A stretch of DNA of 64,000 nt. It comes from Hoeflea algicola (lineage in GTDB: Bacteria; Pseudomonadota; Alphaproteobacteria; Rhizobiales; Rhizobiaceae). The DNA lies in NCBI RefSeq assembly GCF_026619415.1, contig NZ_JAOVZR010000001.1, forward strand, positions 1,798,001 through 1,862,000, in the 5' to 3' direction. The position numbers were made by a program, and so were the translations under genes. This document shows positions 10,250 through 20,132 of the stretch, in pieces; positions within the stretch are counted from its first letter, which is position 1; every line of letters starts with the position of its first letter. The notes below the pieces were generated by a model, which saw only the letters and a program-made list of their open reading frames with translations, was not told where the DNA came from and searched no databases.

Positions 10250-13200
10250 ATGGACACGACATTTTCCGCCCCGCTGATCTTTCTCAATGCTGATGGCCTG
10301 ATTTCCGGCTGGAGCGAGGGCGCCGAGCGTCTGCTTGGCTGGAGTGCAGCCGAGGTGATCGGCCAACCCTATGCCAAGGTGTTCGACGATCTCGATTTCT
10401 TCATCGCCGTCGACGGCCCGATGGATCTGGAATGGCTCTCGGTTCCCGCCCCCGACGGCGGCCGGGTGATCGCCATAAGGACCATGAAGACCAAGCAGCT
10501 GCTGGAACGATTCGATCTGACCATGTCCAATTCCGAGATCATCGGAACCTGGAACTGGAACATCGCCGGCGACATGATCAGCGCCGACAGCCGTTTCGCA
10601 AAGGCGTTCGGGCTGGAAGTCGAGCGCGCCCGCGGCGGTGTTCCGCGGCAGGTACTGCTCGACATCATTCACCCGCAGGACCGCGACCGGGTTGCCGCCG
10701 ATCTCGCCCGCGCCGTCGAGGTCGGTGGCAGCTACAATGGCGAATTCCGGATTGTCCGGCCTGACGGGTCGGTTTCCGATGTGGCTGCCAAGGGGCGGCT
10801 GATCGACGGCAAGGGCCGCGCCGCGCCGCGGTTTCCCGGTGTGCTGTTCGACATCACCGCGCGCAAGGCGGCGGAACGCGAGGCGTTTCACCAGCGCGAA
10901 CGCTACCGTAACCTGTTCGAAATTCTCGAAACCGGCTTTTGCGTCATCCGCATGATCTGGAACGAGAGCGGCGAACCGGTCGATTACGAATTCCTCGAGG
11001 TCAACAAGGCCTTCACCAGACACACCGGCATCGAAGATCCCATCGGCAAGTGGATGCGTCGTGATATCGCCCCCGGGCATGAACAGCACTGGTTCGACAT
11101 CTACGGCAAGGTTGCCAAGACCGGCGAGGCCGTCAGTTTCGAGAACCCGGCGGCGGCAATCGGCGACCGCTGGTTCCAGGTTCAGGCGTTCCCGATAGAC
11201 GGTACCGGCTCCGACAATGTCGCCGTGCTGTTTTCCGACACCACCGCCAGCAAGCGCGCCGAGATCGCGCTCAAGACCAGCGAAGAGGAATTCCGGACCC
11301 TGTCGCAATCGATGCTCAACCATGTCTGGACGGCAACGCCGGACGGTCAGATCGACTGGCTCAACGACCGTGTTCTCGACTTCAGCGGCCTGAGCCAGGA
11401 AGATCTGACAGGCGACCGCTGGGGGTCAATTGTCCATCCAGAGGATTTGCCCGCGGCAGCCGCCTCCTGGGCCGACGCGCTGGAACGGCAGGAAACCTAC
11501 CAGGCCGAGTTCCGGGTCAGGCGCCATGACGGCAGCTATCGCTGGCACGTGGTCCGCGCCACGCCGGTCAGGAACGACAATGGCGAAGTTCGCCGCTGGG
11601 TCGGCACCAATACCGACATTGAGCACGCCAAGATGAACGAGTCCGCGCTGGCCGAACTCAACGAAACCCTGGAGCAGCGCATCGAGGACCGCACGCAGCA
11701 ATTGCTGCAGTCGCAGAAGGCGCTGCAGCAATCGCAGAAAATGGAAACCATCGGCAAGCTGACCGGCGGCGTCGCCCATGATTTCAACAATCTGCTGCAG
11801 GTGATCGCCGGCAATCTGCAATTGCTGGGCAAGGACGTGGCCGGCAATACCGGCGCCGAAACCCGCGTCAAGAACGCGCTGGCCGGGGTGCATCGCGGCG
11901 CCAAGCTGGCCAGCCAGCTGCTGGCCTTTGCCCGCCGGCAACCGCTGGAGCCGAAGGTGATCAATATCGGCCGCTTCATCCACGGCATGGACGATCTGCT
12001 GCACCGCTCGATCGGCGAGACCATCGAGATCGAAACGGTCATTGGCAACAGCCTGTGGAACACCCTGGCGGACCCTACCCAGGTCGAAAACGCCATCCTC
12101 AACCTCGCCATCAACGCCCGCGACGCGATGAACGGCGCCGGGCAATTGACCATCGAGGTCGGCAACGCCCGCCTCGATGACACCTACGCCGCCACCCACG
12201 ACGACGTCGACAGCGGCGACTACGTGCTGATCGCGGTTTCCGACACCGGCGCAGGCATGGACCGCGACACCCTGGAACAGGCGTTCGAGCCGTTCTTCTC
12301 GACCAAGGCGGAAGGCAAGGGCACCGGTCTCGGCCTTTCGATGGTCTACGGTTTCGTCAAGCAATCGGGCGGTCACGTCAAGATTTACAGCGAGATTGGC
12401 CATGGCACCACGGTCAAGCTCTATTTGCCGCGCGCGCTTGCAGAGGAAGAGCTGGAAACGCCGCACCAGACAGGCGCTGTGATCGGCGGCACCGAGACCA
12501 TTCTGGTGGTCGAGGACGACGACGAGGTCCGCGCCACCGTGGTGGCGACGCTCAGCGACCTTGGCTACAAGGTATTGACCGCGCGCGACGCCGAAGCCGG
12601 CCTGGCAGTGATCGAGAGCGGCGCCGGGATCGATCTGCTGTTTACCGATGTGGTGATGCCGGGCACGCTCAAGAGCCCGGAAATGGCCAAGCTTGCTACG
12701 ACCCGGCTTCCCGGTCTCGCGGTGCTGTTCACCTCCGGCTACACCGAGAACTCGATCGTTCACGGCGGCAAGCTCGATCCCGGGGTTGAACTGCTGTCCA
12801 AGCCCTACACGCGGGAAGCGCTGGATCACCGGATCCGGCGGGTGATCGACAGCCGAAAGCAGGACACTGCGCCGCAGGACGCAGCACCGCAACAGCCCCA
12901 ACCGGCGAGCGTTGCCGTTGCCCCTGCCCGCAGCGAGTCTTTGGCTGAAACCGGCAAGCTGACCGTACTGCTGGTCGAGGACGAGGCTCTGATTCGCATC
13001 AATACGTGCGACGTGCTGGAAGACATGGGCCACACCGTGATCGAGGCGGGAACCGCCGCCGAAGCACTGTCAGCCACCGCCAGCCAGCAGCAGATCGACA
13101 TTCTGGTGACCGATGTCGGCCTGCCCGACATGCGCGGCGGAGAGCTTGCCCGAAAGGTACGGCAGCTAAAACCCGATGTCGGCATCATCTTTGCCACCGG

Positions 13201-13324
13201 TGACAGCCAGTTGCCCGACGGCGCCGATTCCGACGCCGTGCTGTTGATGAAGCCCTATTCCGACGAAGCCCTGCAAAAGGCAATTGCGCAGGTGCGGCAA
13301 ACCACCGAGGCTGAAACCGGCTGA
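10250..13324 (+). CDS. PAS-containing hybrid sensor histidine kinase with two receiver domains
   Basis: A 1024-residue cytoplasmic hybrid kinase with no membrane segments. Order: about four PAS folds (residues about 5-85, 95-205, 220-340, 345-465), a Gln-rich coiled coil (465-500), a HisKA-type dimerisation helix with phospho-His 510 in [11 protein letters not shown], an HATPase domain with N box ([10 protein letters not shown]), G1 (DTGAGMD) and G2 ([11 protein letters not shown]), then REC1 with Asp 800 ([10 protein letters not shown]) and REC2 with Asp 955 (LVTDVGLPD). The AHDFNNLL type is common in alphaproteobacterial hybrids. Two receivers suggest a phosphorelay, but no phosphotransfer protein or DNA-binding partner lies next to it. 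The signal is unknown; no haem- or flavin-PAS signature was recognised. ATG 10250 follows GAGAG. Confidence 0.9.
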   Translation: MDTTFSAPLIFLNADGLISGWSEGAERLLGWSAAEVIGQPYAKVFDDLDFFIAVDGPMDLEWLSVPAPDGGRVIAIRTMKTKQLLERFDLTMSNSEIIGTWNWNIAGDMISADSRFAKAFGLEVERARGGVPRQVLLDIIHPQDRDRVAADLARAVEVGGSYNGEFRIVRPDGSVSDVAAKGRLIDGKGRAAPRFPGVLFDITARKAAEREAFHQRERYRNLFEILETGFCVIRMIWNESGEPVDYEFLEVNKAFTRHTGIEDPIGKWMRRDIAPGHEQHWFDIYGKVAKTGEAVSFENPAAAIGDRWFQVQAFPIDGTGSDNVAVLFSDTTASKRAEIALKTSEEEFRTLSQSMLNHVWTATPDGQIDWLNDRVLDFSGLSQEDLTGDRWGSIVHPEDLPAAAASWADALERQETYQAEFRVRRHDGSYRWHVVRATPVRNDNGEVRRWVGTNTDIEHAKMNESALAELNETLEQRIEDRTQQLLQSQKALQQSQKMETIGKLTGGVAHDFNNLLQVIAGNLQLLGKDVAGNTGAETRVKNALAGVHRGAKLASQLLAFARRQPLEPKVINIGRFIHGMDDLLHRSIGETIEIETVIGNSLWNTLADPTQVENAILNLAINARDAMNGAGQLTIEVGNARLDDTYAATHDDVDSGDYVLIAVSDTGAGMDRDTLEQAFEPFFSTKAEGKGTGLGLSMVYGFVKQSGGHVKIYSEIGHGTTVKLYLPRALAEEELETPHQTGAVIGGTETILVVEDDDEVRATVVATLSDLGYKVLTARDAEAGLAVIESGAGIDLLFTDVVMPGTLKSPEMAKLATTRLPGLAVLFTSGYTENSIVHGGKLDPGVELLSKPYTREALDHRIRRVIDSRKQDTAPQDAAPQQPQPASVAVAPARSESLAETGKLTVLLVEDEALIRINTCDVLEDMGHTVIEAGTAAEALSATASQQQIDILVTDVGLPDMRGGELARKVRQLKPDVGIIFATGDSQLPDGADSDAVLLMKPYSDEALQKAIAQVRQTTEAETG

Positions 13325-13479
13325 GCCATCATCATTGGTATGGGCGCATGCCCCCCGCATGAAGGCCGATGAACCGGGAATTAACGCGCTGTTAACCCTG
13401 CATTCATGAGTGGTGTGCTCGACAGGGGCCCAACAAGGCGGTGATTCCTCACCGTCGACAGCAAATCCGGGGGACCAAC

Positions 13480-14154
13480 ATGCTTGTCAAAATCCTGAGC
13501 GTCACAACACTGGCACTTTTCCTTGCGGCCTGTGGCGAAGACAACAGCGCCAACACCGAAACCGACCAGGCGCCAGCCGTCACGGAAGCCGACAAGCTGA
13601 GCGAGCAGGAAGCCGTCAAGGCGGCAGCCGAAGCGGCTGAAAAAGCCAAGGCCGAAGCCGCCGCCAAGGCCGATGAAGAGCTGCGTGCCAAGGCCGAAAA
13701 CGAGGCCCGCATCAAGCTCGAGGCCGAGGACAAGGTCCGCGCCGAAATGGAAGCCGAGAAAAAGGCCGCCGCCAAGGCAGCGGAAGAAAAGGCAGCCCAG
13801 GCCGCCAACGCCACCGAGGCCGCCAAGGCCAAGGCCGAGGAAGAAGCCCGGATCAAACTGGAAAATGCCGAATATGAAAAGCTGCAGGCCGAAGACGCGC
13901 TGCGCGTGAAGGCTGAAACCGAGGCCCGTATCAAGCTTGAGGCCGAGCAGAAGGTTCGCGCCGAGCTGGAAGCAGAGAAGATGGCCGACGAAGAAGCTGC
14001 GGCAAAAGCAGCGGCAGACGCAGCCGCTGCCGCAGAAGAAGCCGCCCGGCCCAAGACCGAAGCCGAACTGAAGGCCGAGAAGGTTCAGAAAACCATCGAG
14101 GGTGTCGGCAACGCCGTTAACGCCATCGGCGAACTTATGGAAAAATCCAACTGA
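13480..14154 (+). CDS. Ala/Lys/Glu-rich coiled-coil lipoprotein
   Basis: A 224-residue lipoprotein. The signal peptide MLVKILSVTTLALFLAAC has a lipobox LAAC with Cys 18 as the lipidated residue. Nearly all of the mature protein is Ala, Lys and Glu in heptad-like order and should form a long helix or coiled coil. A block of about 42 residues is duplicated: LRAKAENEARIKLEAEDKVR and onward recurs as LRVKAETEARIKLEAEQKVR. The last 25 residues (IEGVGNAVNAIGELMEKSN) are amphipathic rather than charged. ATG 13480 has GGGGGA just upstream. It may act as a periplasmic spacer or envelope tether, by analogy with other helical lipoproteins; no family was recognised. Confidence 0.75.
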   Translation: MLVKILSVTTLALFLAACGEDNSANTETDQAPAVTEADKLSEQEAVKAAAEAAEKAKAEAAAKADEELRAKAENEARIKLEAEDKVRAEMEAEKKAAAKAAEEKAAQAANATEAAKAKAEEEARIKLENAEYEKLQAEDALRVKAETEARIKLEAEQKVRAELEAEKMADEEAAAKAAADAAAAAEEAARPKTEAELKAEKVQKTIEGVGNAVNAIGELMEKSN

Positions 14155-14168
14155 TGTGATCCCGCCCT

Positions 14169-14192
14169 GCCGCCGCGGATTTGCGCGGCGGC
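14169..14192 (+). terminator. GC-rich hairpin after the lipoprotein gene
   Basis: GCCGCCGCG (14169-14177) pairs with CGCGGCGGC (14184-14192), 15 bases after the lipoprotein stop. There is no T run, so it may be a Rho-dependent end or only an mRNA-stabilising hairpin. Confidence 0.4.
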
Positions 14193-14367
14193 GGGGGATT
14201 GGACAGGGAGCGTTCTCACCGCCTGACCGGCGTGGGGACGCTTCTTTCATTCTGACCTGCCAGATCCTGCAGGCCCACGCAAACCGATTGTGCATTTCCG
14301 GCAGCCATCGATTGCCCTTGGCCGCCGCGAGCGATAGCGTCCCGCAAAATCTACTAAAGGATTCCCG

Positions 14368-15531
14368 ATGACCGTTTTGCCCCAGCTTTTCCAACCGCTT
14401 ACGCTTCGCGGAATCACCACCCGCAATCGGGTGGTGATCTCTCCCATGTGCCAGTATTCAGCCCATGATGGACATCTGGACGATTGGCACACGGTCCATC
14501 TCGGCCGCTTTGCCATCGGCGGCGCCGGAATTGTTTTCACCGAGGCCACGGCAGTGCAGAAGCGCGGCCGCATCACCCATGGCTGCCCCGGCCTGTGGAC
14601 CGACAGCCAGATTCCCGGTCATGCAAGGGTCGCCCAGTTTGCGCTGAGGCACGGCGCCATTCCAGCCATCCAGCTCGGTCACGCCGGCCGCAAGGGCGGC
14701 ATGCAGCGCCCCTGGTTCGGCAATGGCCCGCTCAACGATGCCGACATTGCCCGCGGTGACATGCCCTGGACACCGGTCGGCCCCTCGGCCGTGCCGGTGG
14801 CCGATGGCTGGCCGGTGCCGCACGCGCTGTCGCAGGCCGACATCAACGAGCTGATTGACGATTATGCCACCGCCGCCGGTCGCGCGCTGGCCGCCGGCTA
14901 CAAGATTGCCGAGATTCACGGCGCCCATGGCTACCTGGTGCACAGTTTCCTCTCGCCGCTTTCCAACAAGCGCACCGACCAATATGGCGGCAACCTGGCC
15001 GGTCGCATGCGGCTAGCGCTGGAGATTGCCGAGCGGGTGCGCGCGGTGTGGCCCGACGAGCTGCCGCTGTTCTTCCGAACCTCGGCTGTGGACGGCACAC
15101 CGGAAGGCTGGTCGCTCGATGACACCGTGGTGCTGGCGGGCGAGCTCAAGCGCATCGGCGTCGACGTGATGGATTGTTCATCAAGCGGCATCGCCGGCGC
15201 TGCAACCGCCAGCGGTGGCCAGAAGCGCCAGCCCGGATTTCAGGTCGGGTATGCCGAACGGGTCAGGAAGGATGTTCAGATGACCACCATGGCCGTGGGC
15301 CTGATTACCCACCCGGAGCAGGCCGAGGCGATTTTGGCCGATGGCCGCGCCGATCTGATTGCCATCGGCCGCGAGGCGCTGGTCGATCCGAACTGGGCGC
15401 AGCATGCGGCGCGCACACTGGGACACGACACCGCGTTCGAAATCTGGCCGCAACAGGCAGGCTGGTGGCTGGCAGGCCGGCAGAAAACCTCGGATTTCTA
15501 CGTGCCCAAGTGCGACGCTTCGGGGGCATAG
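14368..15531 (+). CDS. OYE-family NADH:flavin oxidoreductase (YqjM-like)
   Basis: A 387-residue FMN-dependent TIM-barrel enzyme of the Old Yellow Enzyme family, which reduces activated C=C bonds using NAD(P)H. The N-terminal SPMCQYSAHDG has the Cys of the YqjM/thermophilic-like class that tunes the flavin, in place of the Thr of classical OYEs. EIHGAHGYLVHSFLSPLSNKRTDQYGG contains the long signature loop of this family, and the C-terminal AIGREALVDPNW block binds the FMN phosphate. AAGGA sits eight bases before ATG 14368. It is monocistronic here, with the next gene convergent, so the physiological substrate (xenobiotic enone, maleimide or similar) cannot be inferred. Confidence 0.9.
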   Translation: MTVLPQLFQPLTLRGITTRNRVVISPMCQYSAHDGHLDDWHTVHLGRFAIGGAGIVFTEATAVQKRGRITHGCPGLWTDSQIPGHARVAQFALRHGAIPAIQLGHAGRKGGMQRPWFGNGPLNDADIARGDMPWTPVGPSAVPVADGWPVPHALSQADINELIDDYATAAGRALAAGYKIAEIHGAHGYLVHSFLSPLSNKRTDQYGGNLAGRMRLALEIAERVRAVWPDELPLFFRTSAVDGTPEGWSLDDTVVLAGELKRIGVDVMDCSSSGIAGAATASGGQKRQPGFQVGYAERVRKDVQMTTMAVGLITHPEQAEAILADGRADLIAIGREALVDPNWAQHAARTLGHDTAFEIWPQQAGWWLAGRQKTSDFYVPKCDASGA

Positions 15532-15597
15532 ACACCCGGTTCAAGAGGCGAATGCCAATGGAACCCGACAGGCGGCGGGTTCAGGCACGCTCCCGCG

Positions 15598-16776
15598 TCA
15601 CAGCCCGAGCAGGCCTTCGAGATAATGCTGCTCGATGCCGAACATCGATTTGATCTCGGTGATCTGCTTGAGCACCGCGTCGCGGTCACGGCCCATCCGG
15701 CCGTCCTTTTCGGCGACAATCAGGTTGTTCTTCGGCGTGTGCGCGTCGGAAACAAACTCGAACACCTTTGTCTTGTAGCCGTTGAGCTCCAAGAGCAGCG
15801 CCCTGAGCGTATCGGTAACCATCTCGGCCTGGCGTTCGACGAAGATGCCGTGCCTGAGCAGCGGCTCGAGCCGCGCGTCGGGCTGGCCTGCTTCCATCTG
15901 CCGGCGGGTCTGCTTGTGGCAGCATGGCGCCACCGCAATCAGCGAGGCGCCGGCGCTGATGCCCTTGAAGATGGCGTCATCGGTGGCCGTGTCGCAGGCA
16001 TGCAACGCGATCACCGCATCGGCGCCAGAGGCGTCAAAATCCATGATCGTGCCGGCTTGAAAGCTCAGCCCCTCAAAGCCTGATGCTTTTGCCGTGGCGT
16101 TGCCGTCGCTGACCAGTTGCGCGCGCATCTCGACGCCAATGATGCGGACCGGACGCTTGGCGATGGTGGTGAGATAATCATAGAGCGCGAAATCGAGATA
16201 GCCCTTGCCCGCGCCCATATCGACGATCAGCGGTCGTTCGGGTTTGATCGCGGCAATCAAGGGCGCAAAGATCTCGACCATCTTGTTGATCTGGCGGAAC
16301 TTGTCCTGCGCGTCGTGGCGCACCGCGCCGTTCTTGCCGGCAATCCCGAGCGCCTTGAGCCAGGGCTTGTCAGTTTCGGTGAGCGGCCGGTTCTTGGCCC
16401 GGTTGTGATCGGTCGACGGCGCCTCGCGACCCTGCACTTCGGTGCGCTTGAGCCGCTGCTTCTGCCCATTGCGCTCGAACAGCATGTCGAATTCGGTGGT
16501 CGCCAGTTGCGCACTGCGAAACTCATGCTTCAGACCCTCGCGCAACAGCGCCAGCGCTTCGGGTTCCACGTAATTCTTGATCGTGTCGCGGGTCTTGTAT
16601 TTGTAGGTGAAGGAGTACTTCTCCCCACCCTTGACCGCGATCTTCTTGACCTCGACCGACTTCAGTTCCGGCTCCGTGCCGTGATAGCCGCCAAGCTTGA
16701 GGCGGATCAGAGACCCGCTCTGGAACGCGTCTGTGGTGGCGGTCAACAACTCTTCGATACGGTCAGGGGCGTTCAA
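15598..16776 (-). CDS. SAM-dependent methyltransferase (GSTCD/METTL25-like fold)
   Basis: A 392-residue protein with a class I methyltransferase domain in its second half. Motif I is IVDMGAGKGYLDFALYDYL, an acidic loop IGVEMR follows, then DAVIALHACDTATDDAI and VAPCCHKQTRRQ. The HACDTATD and APCCHK blocks are typical of a methyltransferase group related to eukaryotic GSTCD/METTL25, often suspected of acting on tRNA or other RNA. The first 130 residues form a basic, strand-rich domain (KKIAVKGGEKYSFTYKYKTRDT) that could bind nucleic acid; this is inference. The substrate is unknown. It is convergent with the OYE gene and stands alone. Confidence 0.75.
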   Translation of the reverse strand: MNAPDRIEELLTATTDAFQSGSLIRLKLGGYHGTEPELKSVEVKKIAVKGGEKYSFTYKYKTRDTIKNYVEPEALALLREGLKHEFRSAQLATTEFDMLFERNGQKQRLKRTEVQGREAPSTDHNRAKNRPLTETDKPWLKALGIAGKNGAVRHDAQDKFRQINKMVEIFAPLIAAIKPERPLIVDMGAGKGYLDFALYDYLTTIAKRPVRIIGVEMRAQLVSDGNATAKASGFEGLSFQAGTIMDFDASGADAVIALHACDTATDDAIFKGISAGASLIAVAPCCHKQTRRQMEAGQPDARLEPLLRHGIFVERQAEMVTDTLRALLLELNGYKTKVFEFVSDAHTPKNNLIVAEKDGRMGRDRDAVLKQITEIKSMFGIEQHYLEGLLGL

Positions 16777-16981
16777 GGGCGTTCCTTCGGGGGCTATTAT
16801 CAGCTGACGGGAAACTCATGCCCCGACCGGCTTCCTTCTACCCGCCCACCGCGAAGAAACAAACCGGCATTGTGAAATTCGCGAGCCCCGGAATTCTGTA
16901 CCAAACAGACAATCCGGTCTAGGCTCACCGTATTGCCCTCGCATGACCTTGCCCAGCCGCCATTTTGAAAGGACCGCCCCG

Positions 16982-18715
16982 ATGATCCGCCCGCTAACAG
17001 CCCTCGCCTCCGCCGCCATGATCGCGCTTGCCCCTGTTGCAGCCGTTGCGCAGGAAGCGGCGATCTTTTCCAGCATGGATGCGGTGCACCCGGTCTGGGC
17101 GAAATCCGCGATGGTCTCGGTGCAGGAGGCGTTGGCCTCTGAAGTCGGGTTGCAGGTACTCAAGGATGGCGGCAATGCGGTGGATGCCGGTGTCGCCGTG
17201 GCGCTGGCGCTGGCGGTTACCCTGCCCCGCGCCGGCAATCTCGGCGGTGGTGGCTTCATGCTGGTGCATGATGCGGAGAGCGGCGAGACAAAAGCCATCG
17301 ACTACCGGGAGATGGCGCCCGCCAGCGCCACCCGCGACATGTATCTCGACGCCGACGGCAATGCCGACAGCAATCTGTCGCGGTTTCACGGTCTCGCCGT
17401 CGGCGTGCCCGGCACGGTGGCCGGCATGCAACTGGCGCTCGAAACCTATGGCAGCATGACGCTGGCCGAGGCCGCAGCCCCGGCGATCAGGCTGGCGGAG
17501 GACGGCATCACCGTTACCGCCGATTTGGCCGACAGTCTCAAGGGACTGGAAAAGCGGCTCAAGGCATGGCCGACTTCTGCTGCGATTTTCTACAAGGAGG
17601 ACGGCAGCTTCTATGAGCCCGGCGACGTGATCAAACAGCCGGATCTGGCGGCGACGCTGAAGACAATCGCAATGGAAGGTCCGGACGGGTTTTACAAAGG
17701 CGAAGTGGCGGAAGCGATCGCCGCGTCGGTGCAGGAAGCTGGCGGCTCGATGACCGTTGAGGATCTGGCGAATTACAAGGCAATCATCCGCGAGCCGGTC
17801 AGCGGAACCTATCGCGGCCACGAGATTGTCTCGATGCCGCCGCCAAGCTCCGGCGGCACCCACATTATCCAGATCCTCAATGTGATGGAGGGCTATCCGG
17901 TCGGCTATCTCGGGCACAATTCATCCGACACCATCCATCTGATGGCGGAAGCGATGAAGCGCGCCTATGCCGACCGTTCGGAATATCTCGGCGACCCGGA
18001 TTTTGCCGATGTGCCGGTCAAGGCCCTGACCTCGAAGGACTATGCGGCAAAGATCCGCGACGGCATCAGCCTCAACCGCGCCACGCCGTCCGCTTCGATC
18101 AAGCCCGGCAAGCTGGCGCCCTATGAGAGCGACCAGACCACGCATTTCTCCATCGTCGACAAGGATGGCAACGCGGTATCCAACACCTACACGCTGAATT
18201 TTTCCTATGGCTCGGGCATGACGGCGGCGGGCACCGGCGTGCTGCTCAACAACGAGATGGATGATTTTTCCGCCAAGCCGGGCGTGCCCAACGCCTATGG
18301 CCTGATCGGCGGCGACGCCAATGCGGTGGAGCCCGGCAAACGGCCGCTGTCCTCGATGAGCCCGACGATTGTGCTCAAGGATGGCAAGCCGTTCCTGGTC
18401 ACCGGCAGCCCCGGCGGCTCGCGCATCATCACCACCACGCTGCAGGTGATCTCCAACATGATCGACCACGGCATGAACGTCGCCGAAGCCACCCACGCCG
18501 CCCGCATCCACCACCAATGGCTGCCCGACGAAATCCGCGTCGAGGATGGCGGGTTGAGCCGCGACACGGTGGCAGCACTTGAAGCCAAAGGCCACAAGAT
18601 AGCGGTAAAGAGCGTGATGGGCTCGACCCAGTCGATCCATGTCGATGTAGAGAAGGGCCTGCTGCTGGGGGCATCGGACCCGCGCCGAACAGGCTCGGCG
18701 ACGGTGGGGTATTGA
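16982..18715 (+). CDS. ggt: Gamma-glutamyltransferase
   Basis: A 577-residue periplasmic enzyme that moves the gamma-glutamyl group of glutathione to water or amino acids and is made as a self-cleaving proenzyme. The signal peptide ends near AVAQ. NAVDAGVAVALALAVTLP and GGGGFMLVHD are large-subunit signatures. The cleavage/nucleophile Thr 386 begins TTHFSIVDKDGNAVSNTYTL, and the small subunit keeps PLSSMSPTIVLKDGKP and GSPGGSRIITT. ATG 16982 has AAAGGA about eight bases upstream; an in-frame ATG 13 codons earlier would spoil the signal peptide. It stands alone between divergent or unrelated genes. It probably recycles periplasmic glutathione. Confidence 0.95.
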   Translation: MIRPLTALASAAMIALAPVAAVAQEAAIFSSMDAVHPVWAKSAMVSVQEALASEVGLQVLKDGGNAVDAGVAVALALAVTLPRAGNLGGGGFMLVHDAESGETKAIDYREMAPASATRDMYLDADGNADSNLSRFHGLAVGVPGTVAGMQLALETYGSMTLAEAAAPAIRLAEDGITVTADLADSLKGLEKRLKAWPTSAAIFYKEDGSFYEPGDVIKQPDLAATLKTIAMEGPDGFYKGEVAEAIAASVQEAGGSMTVEDLANYKAIIREPVSGTYRGHEIVSMPPPSSGGTHIIQILNVMEGYPVGYLGHNSSDTIHLMAEAMKRAYADRSEYLGDPDFADVPVKALTSKDYAAKIRDGISLNRATPSASIKPGKLAPYESDQTTHFSIVDKDGNAVSNTYTLNFSYGSGMTAAGTGVLLNNEMDDFSAKPGVPNAYGLIGGDANAVEPGKRPLSSMSPTIVLKDGKPFLVTGSPGGSRIITTTLQVISNMIDHGMNVAEATHAARIHHQWLPDEIRVEDGGLSRDTVAALEAKGHKIAVKSVMGSTQSIHVDVEKGLLLGASDPRRTGSATVGY

Positions 18716-18854
18716 GGGCGGTCTCTGTTCGAGAAGCCGTCAGATCTGGCAATCGGGCGAAAGAAACGGCGGGCGCGGAAACACGCTATTGACGAACGGG
18801 CCAAAATATCTGCAGTGATTTTCCGCATCGCATCCTGCGGTGGAGATCACTGCC

Positions 18855-19208
18855 ATGAGTCTCTCGCCTTTCGCTGTCAAATGGCTACCAGTCCTGTTGC
18901 TGCTGGCTTCCAATGTCTTCATGACATTCGCCTGGTACGGTCACCTCAAATTCAAATCTTCACCGCTGTTGATCGTCATCGCCGCATCCTGGGGCATTGC
19001 ATTCTTCGAATACTGCCTCGCTGTGCCCGCCAACCGCATCGGCCATGCGGTCTGGTCCGCAGCCGAACTCAAGACCATGCAGGAAGTGATCACCCTGATC
19101 GTTTTCGCCGGCTTCTCCGTCGTCATTTTAAAGGAGCCGCTTGGCTGGAACCATCTGGCCGGGTTCACGCTGATCGCTATCGGCGCCGCAGTGATCTTCA
19201 AGGCTTAG
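18855..19208 (+). CDS. DMT family inner-membrane protein (DUF486)
   Basis: A 117-residue protein with four predicted membrane helices: WLPVLLLLASNVFMTFAWYG, LLIVIAASWGIAFFEYCLAV, a third around VITLIVFAGFSVVIL and a fourth HLAGFTLIAIGAAVIF. The layout and the FMTFAWYGHLK, FEYCLAVPANRIG and KEPLGWNHL blocks fit DUF486, a small multidrug-resistance-like member of the drug/metabolite transporter superfamily. No transport substrate is known. ATG 18855 follows GTGGAGAT at a good distance; a GTG upstream is the ribosome site itself. The next gene is convergent ten bases away. Confidence 0.85.
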   Translation: MSLSPFAVKWLPVLLLLASNVFMTFAWYGHLKFKSSPLLIVIAASWGIAFFEYCLAVPANRIGHAVWSAAELKTMQEVITLIVFAGFSVVILKEPLGWNHLAGFTLIAIGAAVIFKA

Positions 19209-19217
19209 GGACGCCCC

Positions 19218-19718
19218 TTACGGCTTGCCGTTTTCCCAGGTCACGTCCTGACCGTAGAGCGGCACGGTGGAGATGTTCATCTTGGCCGAGCCGTCCTGGA
19301 CCTGCTGCGAATTGACCAGGTAAATCAGCGTATCATTGGCCTTGTCGTAGATCCGGCGCACCACCAGCGATTTCCAGATCAGCGAGCGTGATTCCTTGAA
19401 CACCACGTCGCCGTCCTCGTCGAGATCAATGTCCTTGATGGTGATCGGACCGGTCTGGCGGCAGGAGATCGAGGCGTTGGACGGATCCTCGAACCAGTTG
19501 CCCTTCTGCAGCCGGTCGATGACGCCACGGTCGAAATAGGCCACATGGCAGGTGACGCCGGCAACTTCCGGGTCGGTCACCGCATCGATCAGGATGTCAT
19601 TGCCGAGCCAGTCGACGCCGACCTCGCCGACCTGTTCAGCCGCAGCGGGAGCCGCCAGCGACAGCGCGGCAAATAGACCCACCGACAGGGCAGTGAGGGG
19701 GCGTTGAATGAGGGTCAT
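19218..19718 (-). CDS. creA: CreA family periplasmic protein
   Basis: A 166-residue exported protein of the CreA family (function unknown; named for its place in the E. coli creABCD locus, absent here). The signal peptide is MTLIQRPLTALSVGLFAALSLAAPAAA. The mature part starts EQVGEVGVDWLGNDILIDAV and has the family blocks DPEVAGVTCHVAYFDRG, SISCRQTGPI and KSLVVRRIYDKANDTLIYLVNS. The two cysteines (TCH, SCR) are conserved in the family and may form a disulfide. AAGGAGA lies about seven bases before the chosen ATG; a start further upstream gives unrelated residues ahead of the signal peptide. Confidence 0.9.
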   Translation of the reverse strand: MTLIQRPLTALSVGLFAALSLAAPAAAEQVGEVGVDWLGNDILIDAVTDPEVAGVTCHVAYFDRGVIDRLQKGNWFEDPSNASISCRQTGPITIKDIDLDEDGDVVFKESRSLIWKSLVVRRIYDKANDTLIYLVNSQQVQDGSAKMNISTVPLYGQDVTWENGKP

Positions 19719-19869
19719 GGACAGTCTCCTTGCTCGGCAAACGCGCGGAAATGCTTCTGGTTCCGGTCCCGCGCAGGATGATTTCACTGGATCTGATATG
19801 GAGCCTGTCACGGACAATTGAAAGGGTTTGCTGCTTGGCATCAAGCGGGACGCGCGCTAGACAGGCGTC

Positions 19870-20046
19870 ATGAGCACTGCACCCGTACACCCGCACAGGA
19901 GCCTCGTGCCCCGCCGCTTGATTATCGGCGCGCTGGTGCTGTTGATTGCTGCCGTGCTGACCGGATTTGCCTTTGCCGGCTGGACTGCCAACGGGGCGGC
20001 GCTCTATCACGCGCTCAGCGCCAACGGACTGGCCTGGTGCCTCTGA
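19870..20046 (+). CDS. 58-residue single-pass membrane protein upstream of SCO
   Basis: A short frame: MSTAPVHPHRSLVPRRLIIG, a hydrophobic helix ALVLLIAAVLTGFAFAGW, then TANGAALYHALSANGLAWCL. The arginines before the helix predict a cytoplasmic N-terminus, and a C-terminal Cys lies close to the membrane surface. Its stop is 86 bases before the SCO gene on the same strand, so the two may share a transcript. The ALYHALSANGLAWCL tail looks like a type I have seen in rhizobia beside copper/cytochrome-oxidase assembly genes, though that recollection is weak. Codon third positions are GC-rich like real genes nearby. No obvious ribosome site was seen. Confidence 0.5.
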   Translation: MSTAPVHPHRSLVPRRLIIGALVLLIAAVLTGFAFAGWTANGAALYHALSANGLAWCL

Positions 20047-20132
20047 TCGACTGAAACTGACCGGACCTGCCGCCCGACACCGCACGGGATTGCAGCTGCC
20101 GGACCCCATAACCCAGGAATGAGAGCCGAGAC

